Both the position numbers and the translations under genes were made by a program. Below the pieces are notes generated by a model. The model saw only the letters and a program-made list of their open reading frames with translations. It made no database searches and had not been told where the DNA came from. Source: Candidatus Neomicrothrix sp. UBA2110 (GTDB lineage: Bacteria; Actinomycetota; Acidimicrobiia; Acidimicrobiales; Poriferisodalaceae). From it: a stretch of 24,527 nt of DNA. The stretch's first letter is position 1. Every line of letters starts with the position of its first letter. Positions 15,382-22,858 of this stretch are shown one piece after another. The stretch lies in contig DCYM01000245.1 of the NCBI GenBank assembly GCA_002331465.1, positions 1-24,527 of the forward strand. Reading direction: 5' to 3'.

Positions 15382-17319
15382 TTAATCGAACTCTGCTTCT
15401 TTTCTGACCAGTCGGCGTTGAATCGTCTCGTACATTTCCATCAAGCCAGCAGCGTTATCTTTTAACTCCTCGTGTCGCTTAGCGAGGGCCCTCACCAGTT
15501 CTGGGTCTTCGTAGGTTGAGCTATCACCAAGTTGGTTTTGAAGTTGGGCGAGTTCCTCTTCGGCTTTTTCCCAGGAACGCTCCGCCCGACTGAGTTCACC
15601 TCGCAAGCCTTTGGTTGCTTCGTGCATCTTGTTTCGTCGACGTGCCTCATTTTTTCGATCTTCGCGTGCTTCGTTGTGTTGATTTGCGGAAGTAGCCGAT
15701 TCGCGTCCAGGTTCAACAACCGTCGGCACTGGTCGCAGCAGGCCTTCGTCGACTCCCTCGTGCCAAGTCGCTGTTCCGTTGCGGACGACTATTAAGGCAT
15801 CGGCGACGTTGCGGATTAGATGCCGGTCATGTGTGACGAGGATGAGGGTTCCCGGGTAGGCGTTCAATGCGTCTTCAAGACGGTCGCAACTTGGAAGGTC
15901 AAGATGGTTTGTTGGTTCGTCGAGAATCAAAAGGTTCACCGGGTTAGCCATCGTGATTGCTAGCGCCAGCCTGGTGCGCTCACCACCCGACAAATCAGCG
16001 ATTTTCTGGTCGACTTGCTCACCTCGAAATCCAAACCCTCCCAGAACTGTTCGCAGGTTTCTCTCACCCGGATCACCAATCGATGCTTTGAACTCTTGAA
16101 GGACTGTTCGATGCGCATCGAAGACTTCGGTTAGATGCTGGGCGAATCTCGCGTAGTCGACTTTGTTGCCGAGACGAGCCTTTCCTTGCGTTGCTTCGAG
16201 TTCCCCCAACAACAGCCGCAAGAGGGTTGTCTTTCCTGCCCCGTTTGGACCAACGAGCGCGACTTTTCTTCCTCTTTCGATGACGATTGAGACGTCACTT
16301 AGCACCGTTTGGTCGTCATATCCTGCGGCTGCGTTTTCGAGCTCAACGACGACCCGCGAAGACCTTCGCGGCAGCGGGAATTCAAACTTCGCCTGCAACT
16401 CTTTTGAATCCGGAACCCGAATGCGCTCGGTGCGCTCAATGGCTTTTACACGGCTCTGGACCTGTCTCGCTTTACTCGCCTTGTAACGGAAACGTTCGAT
16501 GAAGCGTTCAGTGTCAGCTAACTTTCGGTTTTGGTGTGCGGCCGCGGCCTCTAGCTGAGCGAGTCGAGTCTCCCTGCTCACCACGAACTCAGAAAACCCA
16601 CCGACGTACTCATGGCTTGAATGACCGTCAAGCTCGATGACTCGATTCGCCACGCAGTCAATGAAGTCTCGGTCGTGGCTGACGAAAAGAATGCACCCTG
16701 ACCAGACTGAAAGTTGCTCTTCAAGCCATGCCACTGAATCGACGTCAAGATGATTCGTCGGTTCGTCGAGGATCAAAACGTCGGGCTGAGCGAGGAGAAG
16801 TTTGGCGAGAGCGACACGCATCCGCCAGCCGCCAGATAGCTCAAAAACATCGCGACGAACTGATTCTGGATCGAAACCCAATCCTGCCAGTACTCGTTGG
16901 GCTTCCGACTCGATCGCGTACCCGCCAAGCTGTTCGAATTGGCTCTGAGTTTCGCCGTATTCGCTCAGCAACTGATCTTGGTTGGGACCTTCAAGTCCGG
17001 TGAGTTGGTCCTGTAGTTCTAGAAGACGTTGTTGGAGCCCAACAATTTGAGCTGCTCCCTGGAGAGTTACCTCTAGAACGCTTCCTTTCAACTCGTCTTC
17101 GAGCTCCTGCGGTAAATAGCCAATTGAGAGGTTCGTAGGGCGATGAACATTGCCGGCGTCGGGGTCCTGCGTTCCGAGAAGAATTTCGATCAAGGTAGTT
17201 TTGCCGACGCCATTGGCGCCGACCAGAGCTATCCGCCGACCAGGCGACAATTGAATGCTGACGTCGCGAAAAAGGTGTCTAGCGCCGTGTGTCTTGGTGA
17301 GAGCGGTTGCAGTAAGCAC
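15382..17319 (-). CDS. ABC-F family ATPase
   Basis: A 645-residue protein with two ABC ATPase domains and no membrane segment, the layout of ABC-F translation factors (EttA, Uup, YheS, antibiotic ribosome-protection proteins). Domain 1: Walker A GANGVGKTT (34-42), signature LSGGW (161-165), Walker B VLILDEPTNHLD (181-192). The interdomain linker (about 245-310) is Arg/Lys-rich. Domain 2: GPNGAGKTT (357-365), LSGGE (443-447), LLILDEPTNHLD (463-474). A C-terminal coiled coil rich in Glu, Arg and Lys (about 548-640) resembles the Uup or ABCF3 tail, which binds nucleic acid. It probably acts on the ribosome E site. GTG start; 11 bp after the MFS gene, in the same operon. Which ABC-F subgroup is not certain. 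Confidence 0.93.
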   Translation of the reverse strand: MLTATALTKTHGARHLFRDVSIQLSPGRRIALVGANGVGKTTLIEILLGTQDPDAGNVHRPTNLSIGYLPQELEDELKGSVLEVTLQGAAQIVGLQQRLLELQDQLTGLEGPNQDQLLSEYGETQSQFEQLGGYAIESEAQRVLAGLGFDPESVRRDVFELSGGWRMRVALAKLLLAQPDVLILDEPTNHLDVDSVAWLEEQLSVWSGCILFVSHDRDFIDCVANRVIELDGHSSHEYVGGFSEFVVSRETRLAQLEAAAAHQNRKLADTERFIERFRYKASKARQVQSRVKAIERTERIRVPDSKELQAKFEFPLPRRSSRVVVELENAAAGYDDQTVLSDVSIVIERGRKVALVGPNGAGKTTLLRLLLGELEATQGKARLGNKVDYARFAQHLTEVFDAHRTVLQEFKASIGDPGERNLRTVLGGFGFRGEQVDQKIADLSGGERTRLALAITMANPVNLLILDEPTNHLDLPSCDRLEDALNAYPGTLILVTHDRHLIRNVADALIVVRNGTATWHEGVDEGLLRPVPTVVEPGRESATSANQHNEAREDRKNEARRRNKMHEATKGLRGELSRAERSWEKAEEELAQLQNQLGDSSTYEDPELVRALAKRHEELKDNAAGLMEMYETIQRRLVRKEAEFD

Positions 17320-17330
17320 GCGAAAAGACG

Positions 17331-18596
17331 CTACCGAACGTCGGTTTCCGGGAGTGCCGTCTTTAACTTAACTTTTTGTGGCGGCGTTAGAAAAAGGGCG
17401 GAGACCATAGCGGCTGCAGGAATAGTGGCCAGGATGTAATTGAGTTGAACATAATTTCCCGTGATCAGGAAACCTCCTGCGATGATGAGGGGACCGATAG
17501 CTGACGCACCGACACCAAATGCCGTTGCGACTCCCCGGATTGCACCGATGTGTTGGGTGCCGAACCATTTTGGGTAAAGAACCGATACAAGAGCGCGGAT
17601 CGACCCGCCGTTCACTCCGAGAAGAAGCGAATAAATTGCGGCCCCACTCCCGGGTTGAGCCCCTGCGTAGGCAAGGTGCGCAGCGACGAGCGAAGCTTGG
17701 CAGGAGACGAGCAAGACCTTCGGAGACATTCGGTCCGAAAGCCCCGCCCAGAGGAACCCTGCGGCTACGGTCCCAATCATTTGAGGAATAAAAACGGTAG
17801 CTGCTTGAGCGGTTGTCAAGCCGGCCGCTTCCATTAGCGCGAAGTGGTGGAACGTCACACCAGTAAGCAAAGCCGAAGACACCACCATTACCGAAGTCGT
17901 GATCCAAAATGCTTGCGTGGCTAGGGCTTCTTTCGCTGTGTAGTGGTGAACTTTTTCGGCTGATGCGAAGAGCGCCGGGGAAAGGCCATCGGGTAATTGT
18001 CCCAGTGACTCTGGGCGATCTTCCATCCAACGCCATGTCGCGGGTACCACGGCAACGAAAATGCATCCGCCGGCGATGCACCACGCCCACCGCCAACCGA
18101 ACCCAGCGATCAACGAAGTAAGAACGAGAGGACCGAGCGACATTAGGCCCGCCGACACGGTCATAGAAATACCGAAGGCGACCCCGCGTTTTTGGTCAAA
18201 CCAGAGCGCAATGCTGGTTTGGCTGACCAAACTCAAAGCGCCTTGACCCAGCATCCTGATGCCAATGAAACCGAAAACGAGCATCCATAGATGCCGCACG
18301 GTGCCCATATAGGCAACTGCAAGCGAAAAAGCGGTAGCTATGGTGATCATCGTTTTCCGCACGCCAGCGCGGTCAATCCATCGGCCGAAGGCGGGCATCG
18401 TGAGTGCACCGACGATGGTGCCTATGAGGTAGGCGGTAGAGAGGGTGGTTGAGCTGATCTTGAGGTCATTAGTCAGATGCTCAGCGAAAGACGAAACGCC
18501 GATCGTTTGACCTGGAAGGGTGAAAGAAATCGCGAGGGTTGAGAGTCCGAGAAGTGACCAACCTCGAAACCGCTCCGACCTCGGTGTCGGAAACAT
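17331..18596 (-). CDS. MFS transporter, oxalate/formate-antiporter-like
   Basis: A 421-residue protein with about 12 membrane segments. It resembles the monocarboxylate/OFA branch of the major facilitator family: opening GWSLLGLSTLAISFTLPGQT, then PAFGRWIDRAGVRKTM (the loop 2-3 signature) and GLSDRMSPKVLL in the second half. The branch moves small organic anions by proton symport or exchange. ATG 18596 lies 4 bp after the stop of the hydratase-like gene, so both are cotranscribed; a carboxylate handled by that enzyme is a plausible substrate. There is no resistance-specific mark. Confidence 0.88.
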   Translation of the reverse strand: MFPTPRSERFRGWSLLGLSTLAISFTLPGQTIGVSSFAEHLTNDLKISSTTLSTAYLIGTIVGALTMPAFGRWIDRAGVRKTMITIATAFSLAVAYMGTVRHLWMLVFGFIGIRMLGQGALSLVSQTSIALWFDQKRGVAFGISMTVSAGLMSLGPLVLTSLIAGFGWRWAWCIAGGCIFVAVVPATWRWMEDRPESLGQLPDGLSPALFASAEKVHHYTAKEALATQAFWITTSVMVVSSALLTGVTFHHFALMEAAGLTTAQAATVFIPQMIGTVAAGFLWAGLSDRMSPKVLLVSCQASLVAAHLAYAGAQPGSGAAIYSLLLGVNGGSIRALVSVLYPKWFGTQHIGAIRGVATAFGVGASAIGPLIIAGGFLITGNYVQLNYILATIPAAAMVSALFLTPPQKVKLKTALPETDVR

Positions 18597-18600
18597 GTGG

Positions 18601-19374
18601 TTATCCCATCAAATTCAGAGTCACAGAACCGAGGTTCCCGCCGTCTGTTGTGAGGAGCTGGTCAGCTTCGGTGAGATGTAGCCCTGTTGCAGCTCCTGTG
18701 GTCACGATGCTTCCCTCATGCAGCGTCAAGCTTCGGCGGTTCAAGTGATTACACAGCCAAGCCAACGATTCGAAAGGATCGCCCAAGACCTCATTTCCTG
18801 TGCCGTTCGCGATTTCTTCGTTGTTGACAAGGGTGCGAAGTTGATGGGCGCGCAAGTTCTCAACTTCGTCGGGGTCGGTACCGGGCCCGACTACCAAGGC
18901 TGCGTGAAGGGCGCCGTCGGCGACGAGTAACGCTGGGTCAACATCGAAGTTGCTGTCAAACCGTGAACACACAAGCTCGATCGCTGGATGAACAGTAGAA
19001 ACAACTTCTCTTGCTGCTTTCCCATTCATCACCGCCCCACCGGGTCGGATGGTCATGCCGAGTGTGAATGCGAACTCCGATTCCAATCCAGGCCGATGAT
19101 GAAAGTTTGATACAGCGAGTTCGGTCCCTGATTCGACAAGAGTGCGTTCAAAAACTGGCCCGCAAATGGGGGTTTTGACGCCGAGTAACTCTTGACTGGC
19201 CGAGCTGGTTGCCCCCACCTTCCATCCCACAAGAGCTGAGTCCACGAGCCCAATGAGTTGCTCTTGTGCGTCGTACGCCAGCGACGCTGAGTTGGGAACT
19301 TCCACATCAGAGACGGTCACTATGTCCATAGCCAAGCGGGCGTGAGCAAGAACGACTGGTAAAGGAAGATTCAC
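18601..19374 (-). CDS. 2-keto-4-pentenoate hydratase-like (FAH family)
   Basis: A 257-residue enzyme of the fumarylacetoacetate-hydrolase superfamily, closest by pattern to MhpD/4-oxalocrotonate decarboxylase types. Marks are GWKVGATSSASQELLG, the metal-site region GLESEFAFTLG, AIELVCSRF, and VADGALHAALVVGP. Such enzymes add water to, or decarboxylate, 2-oxo-enoates from meta-cleavage of aromatics. GTG 19374 is preferred: a -10 (TACCTT) stands 7 nt before it, while the TTG at 19383 has its only purine run too close. The transporter gene follows 4 bp downstream. The lack of other meta-cleavage genes nearby leaves the pathway open. Confidence 0.82.
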   Translation of the reverse strand: MNLPLPVVLAHARLAMDIVTVSDVEVPNSASLAYDAQEQLIGLVDSALVGWKVGATSSASQELLGVKTPICGPVFERTLVESGTELAVSNFHHRPGLESEFAFTLGMTIRPGGAVMNGKAAREVVSTVHPAIELVCSRFDSNFDVDPALLVADGALHAALVVGPGTDPDEVENLRAHQLRTLVNNEEIANGTGNEVLGDPFESLAWLCNHLNRRSLTLHEGSIVTTGAATGLHLTEADQLLTTDGGNLGSVTLNLMG

Positions 19375-19381
19375 CGCTGGC

Positions 19382-19387
19382 AAGGTA
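19382..19387 (-). promoter_or_regulatory. Weak candidate -10 of hydratase-like gene
   Basis: Minus-strand TACCTT is followed by 7 nt and the GTG at 19374. It lies in the short gap after the S4 gene, so it could give an internal promoter in the operon. Confidence 0.3.
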
Positions 19388-19411
19388 CCTCGTGTAAGTC
19401 AATAGCGTGGG

Positions 19412-19792
19412 TTATAGCGCTCTTCGTAGCCGGTCGATGCGGCGTCTGTCTCGTTTCGTTGGTCGACCCGAGCCTTGGTCGCGCTTTGCGACTTGGGTTC
19501 CAGAGGCAGATGCAGAGGGTTGTTGTCGAATGGGTGTGTGGTCGTGGTAACACTGGGTGGCGAGAGATGGACTGACGCGTTTTTCTAAAAGCTTCTTCAC
19601 CTCAAGTTCTCGTTTGTGGCCGTTCACTCGCACCGTGACTCGGTCGCCGATCTTTACTTTGGCTGCGGGTTTCGCTGAGTCAGTGTTGATGCGGACCGAT
19701 CCGCTAACGCAAGCGTCTTTTGAGATGGAGCGGCTACGGAAAACGCGAACTGCCCAAAGCCATCTGTCTATCCGGCAGAACTCGGCGGTCAC
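19412..19792 (-). CDS. S4-domain RNA-binding protein (HslR-like)
   Basis: A 126-residue basic protein whose first about 70 residues are an S4 domain: RIDRWLWAVRVFRSRSISKD, then GSVRINTDSAKPAAKVKIGD and VTVRVNGHKRELEV. This matches HslR (Hsp15), which binds 50S subunits carrying stalled nascent chains and helps recycle them. The tail is Arg/Lys-rich (PTKRDRRRIDRLRR). GTG 19792 is preferred, 7 nt after the LLM gene's stop; the frame can be read 9 codons further upstream into that gene. With the ABC-F gene in the same operon there may be a shared link to ribosome rescue, but the other genes are metabolic. Confidence 0.85.
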   Translation of the reverse strand: MTAEFCRIDRWLWAVRVFRSRSISKDACVSGSVRINTDSAKPAAKVKIGDRVTVRVNGHKRELEVKKLLEKRVSPSLATQCYHDHTPIRQQPSASASGTQVAKRDQGSGRPTKRDRRRIDRLRRAL

Positions 19793-19799
19793 GGATGAC

Positions 19800-20717
19800 T
19801 TATTTGATCTGCGTTGCAACGTCGCTCATAAAGTTGGCCAGAGCATCCAGGCGACCATTGATTCCGCCTCTGGCTACTGGGTCAACAAGAATATGTGTGA
19901 TTCCTATTTCCTGACAGACTCCGATCGTGTCAACCATTTGATCTGAGGATCCACCGATGGACTTGGCAGGCTCCATGGTCTCACTGGGATCCAAAAACAT
20001 GCGAAGTGATAGGTCCAGTTCATCAGGGTCTCGAGCGATTGCCTCGCACGCTTCGCGAACCTGCGCCCATTCTTTTTCCACAACATCCAATGGTTGGAAT
20101 GCGGCATGAAAAGCGTGGCCGAAACGAGCCGTGCGTTTAAAGGCTGCCGGACTATGACCTCCCACCCATACAGGTAGTGGTTGCTGGATCGGCTTGGGTT
20201 CAAACCGAACCGGCGGGAACGAGTAGTAGGTGCCGTTATAGGAAGGTGTTTCTTCTCGGAACAGTGTCTCGAAAATTTCCAACTGTTCGTCGGAGCGCTG
20301 TCCACGGTTATCCCAAGGCATACCTAGAACTTCGGCTTCTTCGCGCATCCACCCAACTCCGACTCCCAAGATGAGTCTCCCATCGGACACCACATCAATG
20401 GTCGCGAGTTGTTTGGCGGTTGCTACGGGCTGACGGTACGGAAGAATCAGAACGGTGAACCCCAACCGGATCTGTTCGGTGCAGCCAGCAACAAATAGCA
20501 ACGTGCCGATGGGATCGAGCCACCCAAGACCAGCTGGAGCCGGGAAAGAGCCGTCACCGCTGTAGGGGTATTTCGACTCGAACTGCGCTGGCCAACACAC
20601 ATGATCGCTGGCCCACGCCGAATGGATTCCCATTTTGTCTGCTGTTTGAGCGAATTCGATTAAAGAATCACGCCCAATGTCTCTGCCTAGGTGCGGTAAA
20701 TGCACTCCCCAATCCAT
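19800..20717 (-). CDS. LLM-class F420-dependent oxidoreductase
   Basis: A 305-residue TIM-barrel oxidoreductase of the luciferase-like monooxygenase family, F420-type. Marks are MDWGVHLPHLG at the N-terminus, IHSAWASDHV, GFTVLILPYRQPVATAKQLA, the loop VVSDGRLILGVGVGWMREEA that binds the deazaflavin in this class, and PLPVWVGGHSPAAFKR. Typical actinobacterial members oxidise alcohols or reduce enones with F420; the substrate is unknown. ATG 20717 has TAAGTT 6 nt upstream and looks leaderless. It heads a minus-strand operon through S4, hydratase-like, MFS and ABC-F genes, and diverges from the solute-binding lipoprotein gene. Confidence 0.92.
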   Translation of the reverse strand: MDWGVHLPHLGRDIGRDSLIEFAQTADKMGIHSAWASDHVCWPAQFESKYPYSGDGSFPAPAGLGWLDPIGTLLFVAGCTEQIRLGFTVLILPYRQPVATAKQLATIDVVSDGRLILGVGVGWMREEAEVLGMPWDNRGQRSDEQLEIFETLFREETPSYNGTYYSFPPVRFEPKPIQQPLPVWVGGHSPAAFKRTARFGHAFHAAFQPLDVVEKEWAQVREACEAIARDPDELDLSLRMFLDPSETMEPAKSIGGSSDQMVDTIGVCQEIGITHILVDPVARGGINGRLDALANFMSDVATQIK

Positions 20718-20723
20718 TTACCC

Positions 20724-20729
20724 AACTTA
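20724..20729 (-). promoter_or_regulatory. Candidate -10 of leaderless LLM operon
   Basis: Minus-strand TAAGTT, then 6 nt (GGGTAA) and ATG 20717. Confidence 0.5.
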
Positions 20730-20826
20730 CGGCCCCCAAAGGCTTCCTTTGCGATTTTGTGACAACTCGCGCAAATAGGGGATTTCGATTGGTGGTCGTC
20801 CAAACAGTTGACCTAGCTTTCCTTCG

Positions 20827-20851
20827 TTGACCGTTCCGTGGGAACGGTCAA
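20827..20851 (+). promoter_or_regulatory. Perfect palindrome in leader of first binding-protein gene
   Basis: TTGACCGTTCC (20827-20837) and GGAACGGTCAA (20841-20851) are perfect 11-bp inverted arms around GTG. The centre is 51 bp before the ATG at 20891. GTTGACC also occurs in direct orientation at 20807-20813, 19 bp before the left arm. It could be an operator for a dimeric regulator or an RNA hairpin controlling expression. No T-run follows, so it is not a standard terminator. It is not repeated before the second paralogue. Confidence 0.6.
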
Positions 20852-20890
20852 ACACGAATCAAAACCAATTAAACCTAAAGGGGACTCCAC

Positions 20891-22543
20891 ATGGAGATTC
20901 GACGCAATTTGTTGCGTCTGCTCGCTGTCCTGTTCGCGTTCGCACTTGTTGCGGCGGCGTGCGGAAGCAGCGACGACGACGACGACGCTTCGTCTAGCAG
21001 CGCTAGTTCTAGCGAATCTGCTGACGAAGCCGAAGCGGAAGAAGCTGAGGAAGCCGAGGAAGAAGACACCGGCGGTACTCTGAGCCAAGACGCGATTGAA
21101 AAAGCCGTGTCCGGTGAAGACGACGGCGAAGCTGAAGAAGAAGTTGTTAGCGATTGTCCTTCTGACCGCTCAAACGTTGAAGGCATCTTCGCTGAAGCTG
21201 ACTGCAACCGTAACGCGATCATCGCAGCGATCACCGCGAAGATGGAAGCCGGCGAGTGGGGCGTCAATAGCGACAACCACCTCATTGGACCGAGCGGCAT
21301 GGACGTTGATCTCAACGTCTGCCCAGCAGACTGGGACGATCACGCTGGCCTTACCGATGATCAGCTACGTTTCGGTCAAACGACCGTGCAATCAGGCAAC
21401 CTTGCCGCTTACGGCAACCTCAGCCTCGGTATGGAAATCTGGTTCGATTACATCGATTCACTTGATGTTCTCAGTGGTCGCGATATCGAATTCATTATCA
21501 AGGACGACGGTTATGTCGCCGCTCAAACAATTGAGTATGTAGACGAACTCATTGAGTCCGCAAACATTCACTTGATCCAAGGCCTCGGCTCGCCGAATGG
21601 TCTTGCTGTGTACGACAAGATCAACGAGGAATGCATTCCTCACCCGTTCTACCTCTCAGGTCACCCAGCATGGGGTGACCCTGAGCTCCACCCATGGACC
21701 ACCAGCTACCAAATGTCATATTCGACTGAGGCTGTGCTGTGGGGAACATGGATCAAGGTGAACCTTGCCGATGAGCTTCCTGTGAAGGTTGCCGGTTTGG
21801 TGATGGACAACGACTTCGGTCTTGCCTATGAAATGGGCTTCGAGGCGTACGTCGAAAACAACCCCGACGTGGTAGCTGAGTACCTTCCAGTTCGTCATGA
21901 CCCGGCCGCTCCGACGCTCACCAATGAGGTGACCACCATCGCTGCGTTCGATCCTGACGTGTTCATTTCCATGACTGCAGGCAACCCATGCTTGCTGGCC
22001 ATTCAAGAAGTAGAGGCCTCTGGTCTTTACGAACGCCTGTCAGCCGCATTCACTCCTTCGGTATGTAAGGGAATTGCTGCTTACATGGCGCCGGCTGGAA
22101 TGGCAGCGAACGACTACTGGATTGTTGGTGGTGGCGGTAAAGACACCACTGACAGCGTGAAGATGAAAGAGCCGTTCATTGCCTTTGCGCGTGACCTCAT
22201 TTCCGACGCCGGTGAAGACCCAGGCATTTCGCTAACAGGCGAAGGTGTGTTCCGTGGGTATGCGTTTACTGAAGCATTCCGCATCGCGGATGCCCTGCCT
22301 GGTGGCATGAGCCGTACCAACTTGATGTTGGCTCTGCGTAACTTCAAGATCTATCACCCAGGTCTCCTGGACGGTCTTGTTACCGAACTTAATGGCAACG
22401 CGGACGCCTACTTCGTTGAAGGTTCCGAGTACAGCAAGTTCGATGCAGAGAACCAGACATGGGTCATGATTGGTGACATTGTTGACGCCAATGGTGGAAC
22501 CCCGAACTGTCGCTGGGATAAAGCCAACGGTGGTTGCCGATAG
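20891..22543 (+). CDS. ABC transporter solute-binding lipoprotein 1
   Basis: A 550-residue exported lipoprotein. Residues 1-23 are a signal peptide (RR, hydrophobic core, VAAAC) with lipidated Cys24. Residues 25 to about 62 are a low-complexity Ser/Asp/Glu/Ala linker holding the domain away from the membrane. From about 155 the type I periplasmic-binding fold of branched-chain amino acid/amide receptors is seen: FGQTTVQSGNLAAYGN, IIKDDGYVAAQTIEYVDELI, GLGSPNGLAVYDKINEEC, VAGLVMDNDFGLAYE and SAAFTPSVCKGIAAYMAP. Cysteines at 89 and 105 are extra relative to the paralogue. ATG 20891 follows AAAGGGGA. No permease or ATPase gene is in the window. The ligand is unknown; a terminator ends the unit. 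Confidence 0.9.
   Translation: MEIRRNLLRLLAVLFAFALVAAACGSSDDDDDASSSSASSSESADEAEAEEAEEAEEEDTGGTLSQDAIEKAVSGEDDGEAEEEVVSDCPSDRSNVEGIFAEADCNRNAIIAAITAKMEAGEWGVNSDNHLIGPSGMDVDLNVCPADWDDHAGLTDDQLRFGQTTVQSGNLAAYGNLSLGMEIWFDYIDSLDVLSGRDIEFIIKDDGYVAAQTIEYVDELIESANIHLIQGLGSPNGLAVYDKINEECIPHPFYLSGHPAWGDPELHPWTTSYQMSYSTEAVLWGTWIKVNLADELPVKVAGLVMDNDFGLAYEMGFEAYVENNPDVVAEYLPVRHDPAAPTLTNEVTTIAAFDPDVFISMTAGNPCLLAIQEVEASGLYERLSAAFTPSVCKGIAAYMAPAGMAANDYWIVGGGGKDTTDSVKMKEPFIAFARDLISDAGEDPGISLTGEGVFRGYAFTEAFRIADALPGGMSRTNLMLALRNFKIYHPGLLDGLVTELNGNADAYFVEGSEYSKFDAENQTWVMIGDIVDANGGTPNCRWDKANGGCR
20972..20986 (+). repeat. GAC trinucleotide run
   Basis: Five GAC units encode Asp28-Asp32 just after the lipidated Cys24. 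In-frame slippage would alter linker length without a frameshift. Confidence 0.9.
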
Positions 22544-22597
22544 TTAGTCAAGGCCAACACGTGAGAGTTCTTTGAACCCTCTCAGTTAGCCAACAGT

Positions 22598-22638
22598 AAG
22601 GACCGCTGGGTTTCGGCCCGGCGGTCCTTATTTTTTCC
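22598..22638 (+). terminator. Rho-independent terminator
   Basis: AAGGACCGCTGGG (22598-22610) pairs with CCCGGCGGTCCTT (22617-22629), with one T-G wobble and loop TTTCGG, followed by ATTTTTT. It ends the first binding-protein transcript 55 bp after the stop. Confidence 0.93.
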
Positions 22639-22654
22639 AAAGAGCCAGCTTCTT

Positions 22655-22675
22655 CGTGCGTGAACTGTTACGAAA
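22655..22675 (+). repeat. 21-bp direct repeat, copy 1
   Basis: The string CGTGCGTGAACTGTTACGAA plus one A is identical to 22719-22739, 64 bp apart. The 8 bases before each copy are also similar (AGCTTCTT and AGCCTTTC). It lies after the terminator, so it probably belongs to the control region of the second gene. Confidence 0.9.
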
Positions 22676-22718
22676 TACCTGTGTGACCATGCGTCTTCCC
22701 CAGCAAATTCAGCCTTTC

Positions 22719-22739
22719 CGTGCGTGAACTGTTACGAAA
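22719..22739 (+). repeat. 21-bp direct repeat, copy 2
   Basis: Identical to 22655-22675. It lies 140 bp upstream of the second binding-protein start. Within the first copy, short inverted ends (TTCGT and ACGAA) can be seen; they are less regular here. Confidence 0.9.
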
Positions 22740-22819
22740 AGCCTTCGGGGACGACAGGGTCTTGTGGGGCTACTACGGTAAGCGCAGCGATTTAACTGTC
22801 GTTTATTTAGGGGACTCAA

Positions 22820-22837
22820 ATGGGGTTTCCTGGTTAA
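22820..22837 (+). CDS. Short leader ORF (MGFPG) before second binding protein
   Basis: ATG at 22820 follows AGGGGACTC (22809-22817), the same 9 bases that form the ribosome site of the first paralogue (20879-20887). It codes only five residues and stops at TAA 22835-22837, 21 nt before the real start at 22859. It may be a relic of the duplicated start region or a regulatory upstream ORF. Translation is not shown. Confidence 0.4.
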   Translation: MGFPG

Positions 22838-22858
22838 TTCACCCGAGGGGGAAGATTT

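Larger units (their letters stand above)
22544..22858 (+). other. 315-bp region between the two binding-protein genes
   Basis: It holds, in order, a small imperfect hairpin (TGAGAG 22562-22567 with CTCTCA 22579-22584), a strong terminator (22598-22638), two copies of a 21-bp direct repeat (22655 and 22719), and a leader with two ribosome sites and a 5-codon ORF (22809-22858). I see no tRNA and no clear -35/-10 pair. Confidence 0.8.

Noticed and set aside
17368..18096. A 242-codon alternative frame within the minus-strand MFS gene
   Set aside because: The composition is Arg/His/Ser-rich without any fold, while the overlapping frame is a clear transporter.
20748..20775. TTTGCG...CGCAAA inverted repeat between the LLM and binding-protein genes
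   Set aside because: Six-base arms with a 16-nt spacer are short enough to be chance; not reported as an operator.
20808..20836. TTGACC as a -35 element for the first binding-protein gene
   Set aside because: No -10-like hexamer lies 16-18 nt downstream; the promoter remains unlocated.
20875..21315. Long antisense frame rich in Ser opposite the first binding-protein gene
   Set aside because: It is the mirror of the GAC/GAA-rich linker codons; the protein has only low complexity and no start signal.
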